From: Akkermansiaceae bacterium
Lineage (GTDB): Bacteria; Verrucomicrobiota; Verrucomicrobiia; Verrucomicrobiales; Akkermansiaceae
Length of the DNA: 34,739 nt
Assembly: GCA_903934285.1 (NCBI GenBank)
Contig: CAIZNN010000110.1
Span: forward strand, 1-34,739
Direction of reading: 5' to 3'
The notes beneath the pieces are model-generated. The model was not told the DNA's origin. It did no database searches and was given only the letters and a program-made list of their open reading frames with translations. Within the stretch, counting starts at the first letter, position 1. Each line of letters starts with the position of its first letter. Below are positions 14,574 through 22,465 of the stretch, piece by piece. The translations under genes were made by a program, and so were the position numbers.

Positions 14574-17171
14574 CTATCTTACAGGTGTTTTCCACGCCAC
14601 GTAATCAACGCCAATCAGGGAGTTCCTGGAATCAGGGTGCTTCCCCTGGTAGAGGATTTTCAGGAGGTGCTTTCCTTGGCTTAGCATCGCCGGCTTGAGC
14701 TTGAAGGCGACGGGAGGTTGCAGCCTTGGCTGGAAGAGGTCAATCGCCTCGCTCACAGGGCCATCGTCGAGCTGGAAACTGAAGATGCCATAGTCCTCGG
14801 CTTTGGACAGGTGCAGTTCCAGTTCATAGGAACCCGCTTTGTCCACCGGCACTTCCAGAACCAGCTGGTCGCCTGCGGTCAATCCTCCCCACCAGACCAG
14901 TTGGCTGTCGTCGCTCCAGTGGTTGCCGAAGGGCGCCATGTCCTGCGGCTCAACCCGGCCGCGGCTCACGGAGTGGACTTTCAGGCACTCGGCTTCAATC
15001 ACGCCGGGAGCCGTCGCAGGCGCCTCATCCAGGTCGCGGAACAGTTCTAGCAGAGCGGGTTTGTCGCCGCGGATGAACACGGGAATATGCTCGAGCGGCG
15101 CGTCCGCGGTGATCGTCTGACCGCCGGGAATTTTCTTGCCGGTCCAGGCATCAGTCCACTCGGCTCCAGCCGGAAGATAGACCTCGCGGCTGCGCATCTC
15201 AAACTTGGTGATTGGAACAACCAGCAGATCCGGCCCGAACATATATTCATCTTCCACGGTCGCGGCCTTGGGGTCGTTCATGAAGTCGAAGAACAAGGGG
15301 CGCATCGGCGGCAATCCGCTTTTGGAGGCCAGTTTCATTTGTTCCATTACATACGGGCGCAGGCGTTCCCGGAGCAGCAGGGATGCCCGAATATGGCCAT
15401 AAGTTTTCTTGCCGCCGAGATTCCACGGTTCATTGTTAGGCCGGCAGGCATGGGTGCGGAAGACGGGCAGGAAGACCCCATACTGATACCACCGCGTCAT
15501 CAATTCCTGAAAGTGGGGACTTTTATTATCCGGGCTTACAAAGCCGGTATCGCAACTCCACCAGGGAATTCCGCTCATCATCACGTTGAGGCCCACCTTG
15601 ATGTATCTTTCCAGATCCTCAAAGGAACATTGGATATCGTGAGGCGCGGGGCAAGCCCCGTAGCGCTGGCTGCCAGCCCAGGCATTGCGGCAAATGCTCA
15701 CCACCTCTTTCTCTCCGGCGGCCAGCAAGCCCTCATAGATGTTTTTCTGATGGGCTATCGGGAACCACGCATGGCATTCCTTGGCCGGACCGATGTGAAA
15801 GAGCACCTGGTCGTAATCCGCGATCTCGTGCAGATCATCGCAGGGGTCGAGCCAGAACGTGCGGATGCCCAGCTCCACATAATTCTGTTGCCATTTGCTC
15901 CAGAGGTATTTGGCGGCTTCCGGGTTGGTCGGGTCGTATTGATACTTCGGGCCCCAGAATTCGACGGTGTCCTTCTTCCCGCCTATGGAACCGGTGAACA
16001 GTCCGTGCTCCTTCATGTAGGCGAAATTCTCACTCTTCTCGTCCACCAGGGTCCAGGGTGAGATCATGATCCGGTAGCCCATCTCGTCCATTGCCTTGAC
16101 CATGGCCTTGGGGTCGGGCCAGCACTTGGGATCGAGCCTCCAGTTGCCCGTGACATCCCAGTGCAGGAAGTCGATGACGAGCACCGACAAGGGCAGGTTG
16201 CGCCGTTTGAATTCACGCGCCACGTCCAGGAACTGCTGCTGGGTCTCATAGCGAAGTTTGCACTGCCAGAATCCGGAGGCCCAGTAAGGAAACTTTGGCG
16301 CGTGCCCGGTGGCATCCGCGTAATTCTCCATGATGTCGGCGTAGCAATCGCCTGCGGTGATGAAATAGTCGAGTTGTTTGCAGCCATTGGAAATCCAGCG
16401 GGTTTTGTTATTGCCGAATTCAACCTTGCCCAGTGACGGATTGTTCCAGAGGAACCCGTAGCCTTCACTGGAAACAACAAAAGGCACGACGGCCTTCATG
16501 TGTCGCTGAAAGAGGTCGATCATGCAGCCTTTCAGGTTCACCTTGTTTGGAGCGTTAACCGCATTCTCACCCATGCCGTAGAGGCGTTCTCCCTCACGCG
16601 CCGCAAACTGCAGTTCGGAAGAAAACAGACCGTCGCCCGCCGGCTTGAACGATCGCGCGCCGGGATTGTTAGCGTCAGCCGCATCATCGCACTCGCCCAG
16701 GAGCGGAATCTGTCTGCCGCCGGCATGCCTGAAGAACTGCATATGACCGCTGCGGGTGGGAGTGTCCTGAATGCGAACGGAGATCTTCCCGTTGCGCAGC
16801 GTGGCTTCCTTTGGGGAGATCTCTATCTTCCCTTTCCTCTCCAGTGGAATATCCAAGGCCCAGTCCGAGGTCTGACCTCCGCCGGCGGGAGTGACCCGCA
16901 CGCGGAGGCTGTCCCGTCCCCACGCCTGGATGACGACCGTCTGCCCGCCATCCTTATAAACAAGTCCGTCCCCGTCCCTCCTGGCCCGGTCTGCCAAAGC
17001 GGGCGAAGCAGGCATGTCGAGCGTTGCCAGTTTGCGGATCAACGGCCGGCCGTCTTTGTCGACCGGAGCTTTGTCATCCGCCGCATCGGCGGCGGATGCG
17101 GCGCCGCAATTTGTCAACATCGCCAGAGCAATAAGCAGTCCTGAAAAGCGCGGCGGAATGTTGTTATACAT
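14574..17171 (-). CDS. Secreted GH31 family glycoside hydrolase (alpha-xylosidase/glucosidase type)
   Basis: 865 residues from the ATG at 17171, which gives a signal peptide (MYNNIPPRFSGLLIALAML) with a possible lipobox LTNC; an ATG 11 codons upstream is possible. Residues about 65-270 are the N-terminal beta-sandwich, with the GH31 phrase ERLYGMGENA. About 290-620 is the catalytic barrel with KFPYWASGFWQCKLRY, VIDFLHWD, TFWLDPCDD (nucleophile candidate Asp442), ICRNAWAGSQRYG and IPWWSCDTGF. The acid/base position normally sits in W-x-G-D; here the aligned segment is APHD (Asp512), an unusual variant. About 730-865 is a carbohydrate-binding-like module starting VIEAECLKVHSVSRG. It probably cleaves alpha-linked xylose, glucose or galactose from exogenous glycans in the periplasm or at the surface. 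Confidence 0.88.
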   Translation of the reverse strand: MYNNIPPRFSGLLIALAMLTNCGAASAADAADDKAPVDKDGRPLIRKLATLDMPASPALADRARRDGDGLVYKDGGQTVVIQAWGRDSLRVRVTPAGGGQTSDWALDIPLERKGKIEISPKEATLRNGKISVRIQDTPTRSGHMQFFRHAGGRQIPLLGECDDAADANNPGARSFKPAGDGLFSSELQFAAREGERLYGMGENAVNAPNKVNLKGCMIDLFQRHMKAVVPFVVSSEGYGFLWNNPSLGKVEFGNNKTRWISNGCKQLDYFITAGDCYADIMENYADATGHAPKFPYWASGFWQCKLRYETQQQFLDVAREFKRRNLPLSVLVIDFLHWDVTGNWRLDPKCWPDPKAMVKAMDEMGYRIMISPWTLVDEKSENFAYMKEHGLFTGSIGGKKDTVEFWGPKYQYDPTNPEAAKYLWSKWQQNYVELGIRTFWLDPCDDLHEIADYDQVLFHIGPAKECHAWFPIAHQKNIYEGLLAAGEKEVVSICRNAWAGSQRYGACPAPHDIQCSFEDLERYIKVGLNVMMSGIPWWSCDTGFVSPDNKSPHFQELMTRWYQYGVFLPVFRTHACRPNNEPWNLGGKKTYGHIRASLLLRERLRPYVMEQMKLASKSGLPPMRPLFFDFMNDPKAATVEDEYMFGPDLLVVPITKFEMRSREVYLPAGAEWTDAWTGKKIPGGQTITADAPLEHIPVFIRGDKPALLELFRDLDEAPATAPGVIEAECLKVHSVSRGRVEPQDMAPFGNHWSDDSQLVWWGGLTAGDQLVLEVPVDKAGSYELELHLSKAEDYGIFSFQLDDGPVSEAIDLFQPRLQPPVAFKLKPAMLSQGKHLLKILYQGKHPDSRNSLIGVDYVAWKTPVR

Positions 17172-17223
17172 GGAGTTGCTCGTTTGTCGTAATAACGATC
17201 TCAAGAGTGGGGAGCTCTTCGGC

Positions 17224-17437
17224 TCAGGATTCGTCGGAATGAAGTCCTAGGCGGGTCTTGAGCCGGAAGAGTTTTAGCGCCGCATCAGCCCACTGGTCAA
17301 CGAGTTTGCGGCAGCGTTTGAAATTCGCCACCTCCGGCCGCGCCGCCTTGAGGTTCTCCCGCCTCAGGTATTCCGTCCGGCATTTCATCTGGTAGGTGTG
17401 GCTGAATTGGTAGAATGGCGTCTTGCGCTCCTGCGGA
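17224..17437 (-). pseudogene. DUF6788-like fragment (transposon-associated protein remnant)
   Basis: Directly downstream of hrpB, an open frame encodes about 70 residues: TPFYQFSHTYQMKCRTEYLR, then ENLKAARPEVANFKRCRKLV and ALKLFRLKTRLGLHSDES before a stop at 17224. The pattern 'PYYQ.......K..T.Y......A.....NF.R...L...' resembles the small DUF6788 proteins that accompany some insertion sequences. The N-terminal zinc-ribbon-like half expected in that family is missing; upstream, the frame continues antiphase inside hrpB. No transposase or terminal repeats were found nearby. The family call is from memory of the pattern and is tentative. Confidence 0.4.
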
Positions 17438-19996
17438 TTAGCGCCACACGTGACCGGGGAACTTCTTGGCCACCGCTTGGCGGTGCTTTGGCCATTCACG
17501 AACGAGGAAGGCGGGCCAGTCGGTGGTGGTGGTGAGGCGTTTGCCGTCGGGGGTGCAGAGGCAGAGGAGCACGGGGAGGCGGCCTTCACAAAGGCTGGGG
17601 TGTTGTTTGAGCGCGAAGCAGTCCTGCAGTTTGACCTGCGCTTCCGGCGACCCGTCCAGATAGGAGACTTTGAGGGAGCGGCTGTCGGGCCAGGGGATGG
17701 CGAGTGGCAGCAACTCGTCGAGCCAACCGGTTTGGCCTTTTTCCAAATGCTGATGGAACGCGGCGCTGAGCGGCGCGGCCTGGGCCTCCTTCACCAGCGA
17801 GAGGCCGGCGAAGGCACGGGCGAGGCAAGCGGTGATGGCGGATTCATCAAATGGGGCAAACTCCAGTTCGGGCAAGGTGGCGTGGATGAGACCCACCCGG
17901 GCGATGAATTGTTTCAGCCGGTGATCCATCAGCGGCAGCTCAAAGGCGCCGGCGCGGTGGGCGGCGGCGAGGCAGCGGCCGCTGGCGAGCGGATCGAGGT
18001 CGCGTTGCTGCGACTTCTGCTCGATGACGAGATCGTGATAGCGCACGAGTTTCATCGCGGCGACGCGCTTGTTAGTGGCATCAAACAAGTGCTCCACGGT
18101 GCTGCTCAGATGTTGGGGAAACATCTCGGCGATCCACGCGGGCTGCACGGCGGTGGCGAGGCTGAGCAGGGTCAGCGGGGCGGACCCGCGCGAGGGCGCT
18201 TCCCGCAGGTTGGCGGCGACGAAAAACGTGGCGTCCTGCACCACGCTTTCGCGCACGAGCTGGCCTTGCCGGTGCCCGCTGAGGTCGCATTCGGGCTTGC
18301 CGGGTTCGCGGCGTTTGGCGAGCTGATCGACGAAGCCGGCCATCAGGCAACGCCGCAGGACGTCGTCAGGTTTCGCGGTGCCGGCGGGGCCGGCGGGGGC
18401 GGCGGTGCGGTCGTAGAGGCGCTGCTGATGGGCGACCTGCAGGATTAGCTGGCACGTCTGCTCCACTTGGCGCGCGACTTGGTCGTTGATGCCATAACTG
18501 CGGCAGCGCTCAAAGCTGAAGCCGTTGGCTTTGGCGAAGTCGTAGGCGCGCATCAGGGTGATGAAGTCGGAGTCTCCGCTGACTTCAAACATCGCCCGCG
18601 CGGCTTGGGCCTGGGCGTCATCGCGATCCAGCCGGGCGAGCAAGTCGCGGCCACTGACCAGCGCGGCACACAAGGCGGCGTCGGGCACACAGCCGCGCTG
18701 GCCGGCTTCTATCAACATGCGTGAGTAGCGCGGATGCATGGGCAGGCGCAGCATTTGGCGGCCGACGGCAGTGAGGTCCGCCTGGTGCAAGGCGCCGAGC
18801 ATGGTGAGCAGGTGCTCGGCGCGTTCGACGGCCTGCGGATCGGGTTTGTCCAGCCAGTCAAAGGTGGCGGCCTGCCGGATGCCGAGCGAGTGCAGCAGCA
18901 GCACGACCTCGGCGAGGTCACTGCGCTGGATTTCAGGCGTGTTGCGTTCCTCGCGGCTATTGTGGCCAATGACGGTCCACAAGCGATGACAGGTGCCCGG
19001 CGCGGTGCGGCCGGCGCGGCCTTTGCGCTGGTCCGCACTGGCCCGGCTGATCTCCTCTAGCAAAAGGGTGCCGATGCCGCGTTGGGCGTCGTAGCGGGCC
19101 ACGCGGGCCACGCCGCTATCCACAACGTGGCGAATGCCGTCGATGGTGATGCTGGTCTCAGCGACGTTGGTGGCGACGATGATTTTGCGCAGGGCGTTGG
19201 GGGCGAAGGCGCGGTCTTGCTCCTGCGGTTCGAGTTCGCCGTGCAACGGGATGCAGGCGACCCGCTCGTGGGTTCTCAGGCCCCGCAGCGCGTCGAGGGT
19301 GCCGTTGATTTCACCGCGCCCAGGCATGAAAACGAGGATGTCGCCGGGGGCCTCGCTGTGGAGGATGCGCTCGACCGCCTCGGCCGCTTGCGCGGTGATG
19401 GCGCGCTGGTCGGGGAGCGCCAGATAGTCGACGGCCACGGGATAGCTTTGGCCTGCGGAGGTGAGGATCGGGCACGGCTGCAAATACGCGGCGACGGGCT
19501 CGGCATCGAGGGTGGCGGACATCACCAGCATGACCAGCTCGGGCCGCTGGGTCTGCTGCAAGTGTTTGACCAAGGCGAGGGCGACATCGCTGAGCAAGTT
19601 GCGCTCGTGAAACTCATCAAACACCACGGCACCGATGGCGGACAGCGTGCGGTCCTCCTGCAGCCAGCGCAGCAGAATGCCTTCGGTGACAAAACAGATG
19701 CGGGTGCCCACGCTGGTGTGATCGTCAAAGCGGATTTGATAGCCAACCTCCGCGCCGGGCTTGCCCCCGCGCTCCCAGGCGACGCGGGTAGCCAAGCTGC
19801 GGGCGGCGACGCGCCGGGGTTGCAACACCACAATCATTTTCCCGCCCGCGATTCCCGCATCCAGCAGCATCTGCGGCACCTGCGTGGTCTTGCCCGAGCC
19901 GGTCGGCGCGACGAGCACCAGCCGATTGCCGGCTTGCAGCGCGCGCAGGATGTCGGCGTGGATCTTCCAGATGGGGAACTCGGTGGCAGCAGGCAT
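17438..19996 (-). CDS. hrpB: ATP-dependent helicase HrpB (DEAH-type)
   Basis: 852 residues from the ATG at 19996; the frame stays open 21 codons further, but MPAATEFPIWKI is the usual HrpB beginning. The helicase motifs are in order: I (APTGSGKT, about 30-37), Ia (QPRRVAARSLA, about 59-69), II (FDEFHER, 126-132; HrpB has DEFH rather than DEAH), III (MSATLDA, about 159-165), V (IIVATNVAETSITI, about 272-285) and VI (QRKGRAGR, 323-330). The HrpB-specific C-terminal domain fills the rest and ends KFPGHVWR. The family is a conserved 3'-5' NTP-dependent RNA/DNA helicase; its in-cell role is poorly defined. The stop codon is followed immediately by the DUF6788-like remnant. A TTGTTAG heptamer lies at 18069-18075. 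Confidence 0.93.
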   Translation of the reverse strand: MPAATEFPIWKIHADILRALQAGNRLVLVAPTGSGKTTQVPQMLLDAGIAGGKMIVVLQPRRVAARSLATRVAWERGGKPGAEVGYQIRFDDHTSVGTRICFVTEGILLRWLQEDRTLSAIGAVVFDEFHERNLLSDVALALVKHLQQTQRPELVMLVMSATLDAEPVAAYLQPCPILTSAGQSYPVAVDYLALPDQRAITAQAAEAVERILHSEAPGDILVFMPGRGEINGTLDALRGLRTHERVACIPLHGELEPQEQDRAFAPNALRKIIVATNVAETSITIDGIRHVVDSGVARVARYDAQRGIGTLLLEEISRASADQRKGRAGRTAPGTCHRLWTVIGHNSREERNTPEIQRSDLAEVVLLLHSLGIRQAATFDWLDKPDPQAVERAEHLLTMLGALHQADLTAVGRQMLRLPMHPRYSRMLIEAGQRGCVPDAALCAALVSGRDLLARLDRDDAQAQAARAMFEVSGDSDFITLMRAYDFAKANGFSFERCRSYGINDQVARQVEQTCQLILQVAHQQRLYDRTAAPAGPAGTAKPDDVLRRCLMAGFVDQLAKRREPGKPECDLSGHRQGQLVRESVVQDATFFVAANLREAPSRGSAPLTLLSLATAVQPAWIAEMFPQHLSSTVEHLFDATNKRVAAMKLVRYHDLVIEQKSQQRDLDPLASGRCLAAAHRAGAFELPLMDHRLKQFIARVGLIHATLPELEFAPFDESAITACLARAFAGLSLVKEAQAAPLSAAFHQHLEKGQTGWLDELLPLAIPWPDSRSLKVSYLDGSPEAQVKLQDCFALKQHPSLCEGRLPVLLCLCTPDGKRLTTTTDWPAFLVREWPKHRQAVAKKFPGHVWR

Positions 19997-20175
19997 GAAC
20001 GGGACGCACACCCTAGGGCAGCGCGCGCGGAATGCCAACACCAAGCTCGGCAGAACCACGGACGGGCTCGGGCGAGCGCCCTGAAGTTGCGAATTTGCCC
20101 AACGCTCCCGGGGCGGGGCTTGTCCAACGCCATCACCTCAACACCAACCACGTTAGAAAAACCGCCCTCACCGGG

Positions 20176-20189
20176 AAAGCAATTGCTTT
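20176..20189. promoter_or_regulatory. 14-bp perfect palindrome upstream of hrpB
   Basis: AAAGCAATTGCTTT is a perfect inverted repeat lying 180 bp before the hrpB start and about 80 bp beyond the VPDSG gene. It could be an operator-type site. There is no regulator gene next to it, and a chance palindrome of this size is possible in AT-richer intergenic DNA. Confidence 0.25.
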
Positions 20190-20270
20190 GCAGTATGTGG
20201 GGGCGGGAGCGTGGCTCGCCGGGCGGGAAAACGGGCGGGGCTGGCCGAACAGTTCGATGAACCTTGAACC

Positions 20271-21038
20271 TCAAGCCCTGCGACTTCTCGTCAGGCGTTG
20301 CAGTCCCGTAAGTCCCGCGAATGCCACACCCAAGAGCGCAAGGGCATTGCCGGAATCCGGCACGCCGACGGGCGGGGAGAAGCTGTCGGAGACGGCGACA
20401 TTGTCAATCCAAGTCACGGTGCCAACCGGACTTCCGGCAGGTGCGGTAAAGACAAGACTCACCGTTTCCGAATTCGCCATCAGGTAATTGCCCAAACTAA
20501 CACTATAGTCACCGAAATCCTGGGGGGCCGTAGGATCAAGCGGCCCATACGCGCCAAGGGGGGTCGTCCCCAGCAGTGTGATGAAATCAATCTGAACGAA
20601 ACGATCGATCTGTCCGGTCGATGCCGCCGCGTCAAAATACAGACCAGCGAGGTTGATACTGTAGCCAGTGTTATTGGTCATCGAAAACTTGAGAACACTG
20701 CTCCCCGTGGCAGTGGTGTCTTGATTGACGTTAGGGTAGACCTTGATCGCGCCATAGCCGTCACCCCATGACGGGGCGGTCCCCACCGCAATCCCCGAAT
20801 TGCCATAGTGGCCATCCATCGAACCGCCCCCACCCCCAGACGCCATCGCGGGACTTTCAATCCAACCTGCAATCCCGCTCATAACTTCATCAGCGTAATC
20901 CGTGCGCGGGTTCGGAGGACCGAAGGACTTGTCGCCGTCGAACTGAAAAAAACCGGCCAGAACAGACGCGCCCGAGCCCTGCGCGCCCGCCAGCGCGAGC
21001 ACTGTCAGAGCCACTTTTCCATAGCATGATAATTTCAT
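20271..21038 (-). CDS. VPDSG-CTERM sorting-domain exported protein
   Basis: 255 residues. Signal peptide MKLSCYGKVALTVLALAGAQGSGAS, then a secreted beta-rich domain (about 27-220) with many Gly, Ser, Thr and Asn, including SMTNNTGYSINLAGLYFDAA and FTAPAGSPVGTVTWIDNVAV. The last ~30 residues read VPDSGNALALLGVAFAGLTG, then a cluster of arginines. This is the tripartite VPDSG-CTERM signal (short motif, hydrophobic helix, basic end), recognised and cut by an exosortase of the XrtC type in verrucomicrobia. The protein is therefore expected to be exported, cleaved and attached to the envelope or exopolysaccharide. No exosortase gene is in the window. The function of the passenger domain is unknown. 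Confidence 0.85.
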   Translation of the reverse strand: MKLSCYGKVALTVLALAGAQGSGASVLAGFFQFDGDKSFGPPNPRTDYADEVMSGIAGWIESPAMASGGGGGSMDGHYGNSGIAVGTAPSWGDGYGAIKVYPNVNQDTTATGSSVLKFSMTNNTGYSINLAGLYFDAAASTGQIDRFVQIDFITLLGTTPLGAYGPLDPTAPQDFGDYSVSLGNYLMANSETVSLVFTAPAGSPVGTVTWIDNVAVSDSFSPPVGVPDSGNALALLGVAFAGLTGLQRLTRSRRA

Positions 21039-21449
21039 GTGTTTTGTATGTTAGGTTAGAGTCGGCCGACTGGCTTTGCCAGGAAACCGCCTTAGGAGTG
21101 GAGTGCATGGGAAAACCGACTTGGCGACCGGATAACGATCGTGTGGTTTGTGCAAGAACGGGGATTGAGCAGAAAGCATGCCAAAACGAACCGCACCCAA
21201 TATAACCCGTTTGGAATGGCGGGAATATGGCAGTGAATCCGTTCTATTGCGGGCCGCGTGCCACTTGTTGTAAGGTTTCCGGTTGGTTGCTGTAAACAAA
21301 ACCGGCGCTTTTTTTTGCGCCGCATCCCCATCCATCCGCAGGTAATGCATATTGCCAGGAATTTGCCTAACATGGTTGCCCTTGGCAAAGTGGCGGCGGA
21401 GCGGGTTGTTGGACATGCTATCTCGCTGCGCTCGGTTGTGTAATCCTCT
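21039..21449. other. 411-bp intergenic region upstream of the VPDSG gene
   Basis: No gene is recognised. It contains the terminator-like hairpin at 21292-21322 and tandem GTTAG pentamers just upstream of the VPDSG start (about 21049-21059). The rest is AT-richer than the neighbours and probably holds the VPDSG promoter. Confidence 0.5.
21292..21322 (-). terminator. Rho-independent terminator-like hairpin
   Basis: On the minus strand CGGCGC-AAAAAAAA-GCGCCG (21322 to 21303) forms a 6-bp GC stem with an A8 loop and is followed by GTTTTGTTT. It lies 128 bp past the stop of the DUF1566/EF-hand pseudogene and upstream of the VPDSG gene, so it would end transcription entering from the former. The stem is strong but the T-tract is interrupted by one G. 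Confidence 0.5.
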
Positions 21450-22030
21450 TCATCCGTGGTCATCTTCGTCCCGCATTACCATTCCAGCCCGCGAAGCGCG
21501 CGCAAAGGCGCCAAAGCATTTTCCACCGGGACCGCCTTGCAATTGCGGTCGGTATTCGTCGGCGGTGAGGTTGCCGTCCTTGTTTTTGTCGAGGGATTTA
21601 AGAACTTCCGCGGCTTTTGTGAGTTCTTCGGCTTCGATGGTGCCATTTTGATTGGTGTCCAGCGCGGTGATAATGGGGGAGGGCGCGGGCTGATAGGAAG
21701 CCGCCGGCGCGACCAAAGGCCACATACATCGCCGCCGCGCCGCCAAGTTGACTGATGTGGCTGGAGCCGCTCCAGTAATATGGATAATCCGTCTTACCGG
21801 CCTCGTTGGTAATCTTGGTGCAAGTGAAGACCGGGCCGACGGCCGGGCTGTTAGACGTGTCGGGGGATCTGGTGTAATCCACGATGCTCTGGAGTTCCTT
21901 TATGCTGGGCATGCGCCAGTCGTCATGGCCGAGGTGTTTTGCGGCATTCATTTTCAGCACCCAAGCGAGCGACTGTTCCCAATTCATCCCCTTGATGAGC
22001 GTGCGGGTCGGGCAACGGGCCGGGCGGGTG
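21450..22030 (-). pseudogene. DUF1566 (Lcl-type) + EF-hand protein, truncated and frameshifted
   Basis: In one frame (about 22000-21720) there is a clear DUF1566 segment: MNWEQSLAWVLKMNAAKHLG, HDDWRMPSIKELQSIVDYTR, NEAGKTDYPYYWSGSSHIS and AAMYVAFGRA. In a second frame (about 21700-21450) a pair of EF-hand loops follows: ALDTNQNGTIEAEEL and LDKNKDGNLTADEY. In verrucomicrobial proteins the two parts occur in one chain. Here the region after YVAFGRA, where further DUF1566 sequence is expected, is missing and the frame changes, so a deletion or indel joined the halves. The N-terminus with signal peptide is also absent; upstream sequence is unrelated GC-rich DNA. I read this as a decayed gene for a secreted calcium-binding protein. 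Confidence 0.7.
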
Positions 22031-22093
22031 GCGGCTCCGCCACGACCGTTCATGGCTGCCGGCCGGTTCCGCCGCGCGGGGGCTGGCGCCAAA

Positions 22094-22273
22094 TCATTTC
22101 TCAGGGTCGACAGCTGCAGACCGGGGCGTTACTGAGGAGTGGGAGCCTGGCTTTTTGGCAACCGTGGGTCGTGTCTTTTTGGAGGATTCCACCAGCACCC
22201 CCTTGGCCGCCCTCACGGCCTTGATTGCCACGCGGATGAGATCGGAAGCGTTGACGTCGCGCGGAATTTTCAC
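22094..22273 (-). CDS. Small ORF, possibly a degenerate HicA-type toxin
   Basis: 59 residues from a GTG at 22273, preceded by CGAGG at a suitable distance. It starts (M)KIPRDVNASDLIR and later has VAKKPGSHSSVTP. HicA toxins typically begin K-[IV]-P-R-D-[VL]-S-G-x-[DE]-L-[IV]-R and have an RQ(K/T)GSH motif with the catalytic His. The spacing between the two motifs is longer here (about 31 rather than about 17 residues), and no HicB antitoxin is adjacent, so it may be broken or unrelated. It lies between the DUF1566 pseudogene and the intron 3' end. Confidence 0.3.
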   Translation of the reverse strand: MKIPRDVNASDLIRVAIKAVRAAKGVLVESSKKTRPTVAKKPGSHSSVTPRSAAVDPEK

Positions 22274-22362
22274 GTCGTTAGAACCTCGGCGCGCACAAAG
22301 TGCAAGCGAAGGATCTGCGGTATCGAACCGGGCAGTGCATCGCCGCAATGGCAAGAGGGCCG

Positions 22363-22385
22363 CCGGGCAAGATGCCCGGGCCACC
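22363..22385. repeat. REP-like palindrome at the intron 3' junction
   Basis: GCCGGGCAAGATGCCCGGGCCACCTG. The complementary strand, CAGGTGGCCCGGGCATCTTG and onward to CCCGG, recurs at 28384-28407. It directly follows the predicted 3' end of the group II intron, so this repeat is the 3' exon. Confidence 0.65.
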
Positions 22386-22465
22386 TGATAGAGGTAGGAA
22401 CGGGGCTTTCGCCCCGCTCCCCCCTCCGAACCGGACGGGCGGATCTCCCGCATCCGGCTCTCCAG

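Noticed and set aside
12087-14684. 865-codon plus-strand frame opposite the HzsA-like gene
   Set aside because: Its translation is a low-information Gly/Arg/Ala/Val-rich shadow, while the opposite strand has a signal peptide, propeller and CxxCH motifs. High GC at third positions explains the long open antisense frame.
17423-18448. 341-codon plus-strand frame inside hrpB
   Set aside because: Shadow of the helicase C-terminal domain; composition only.
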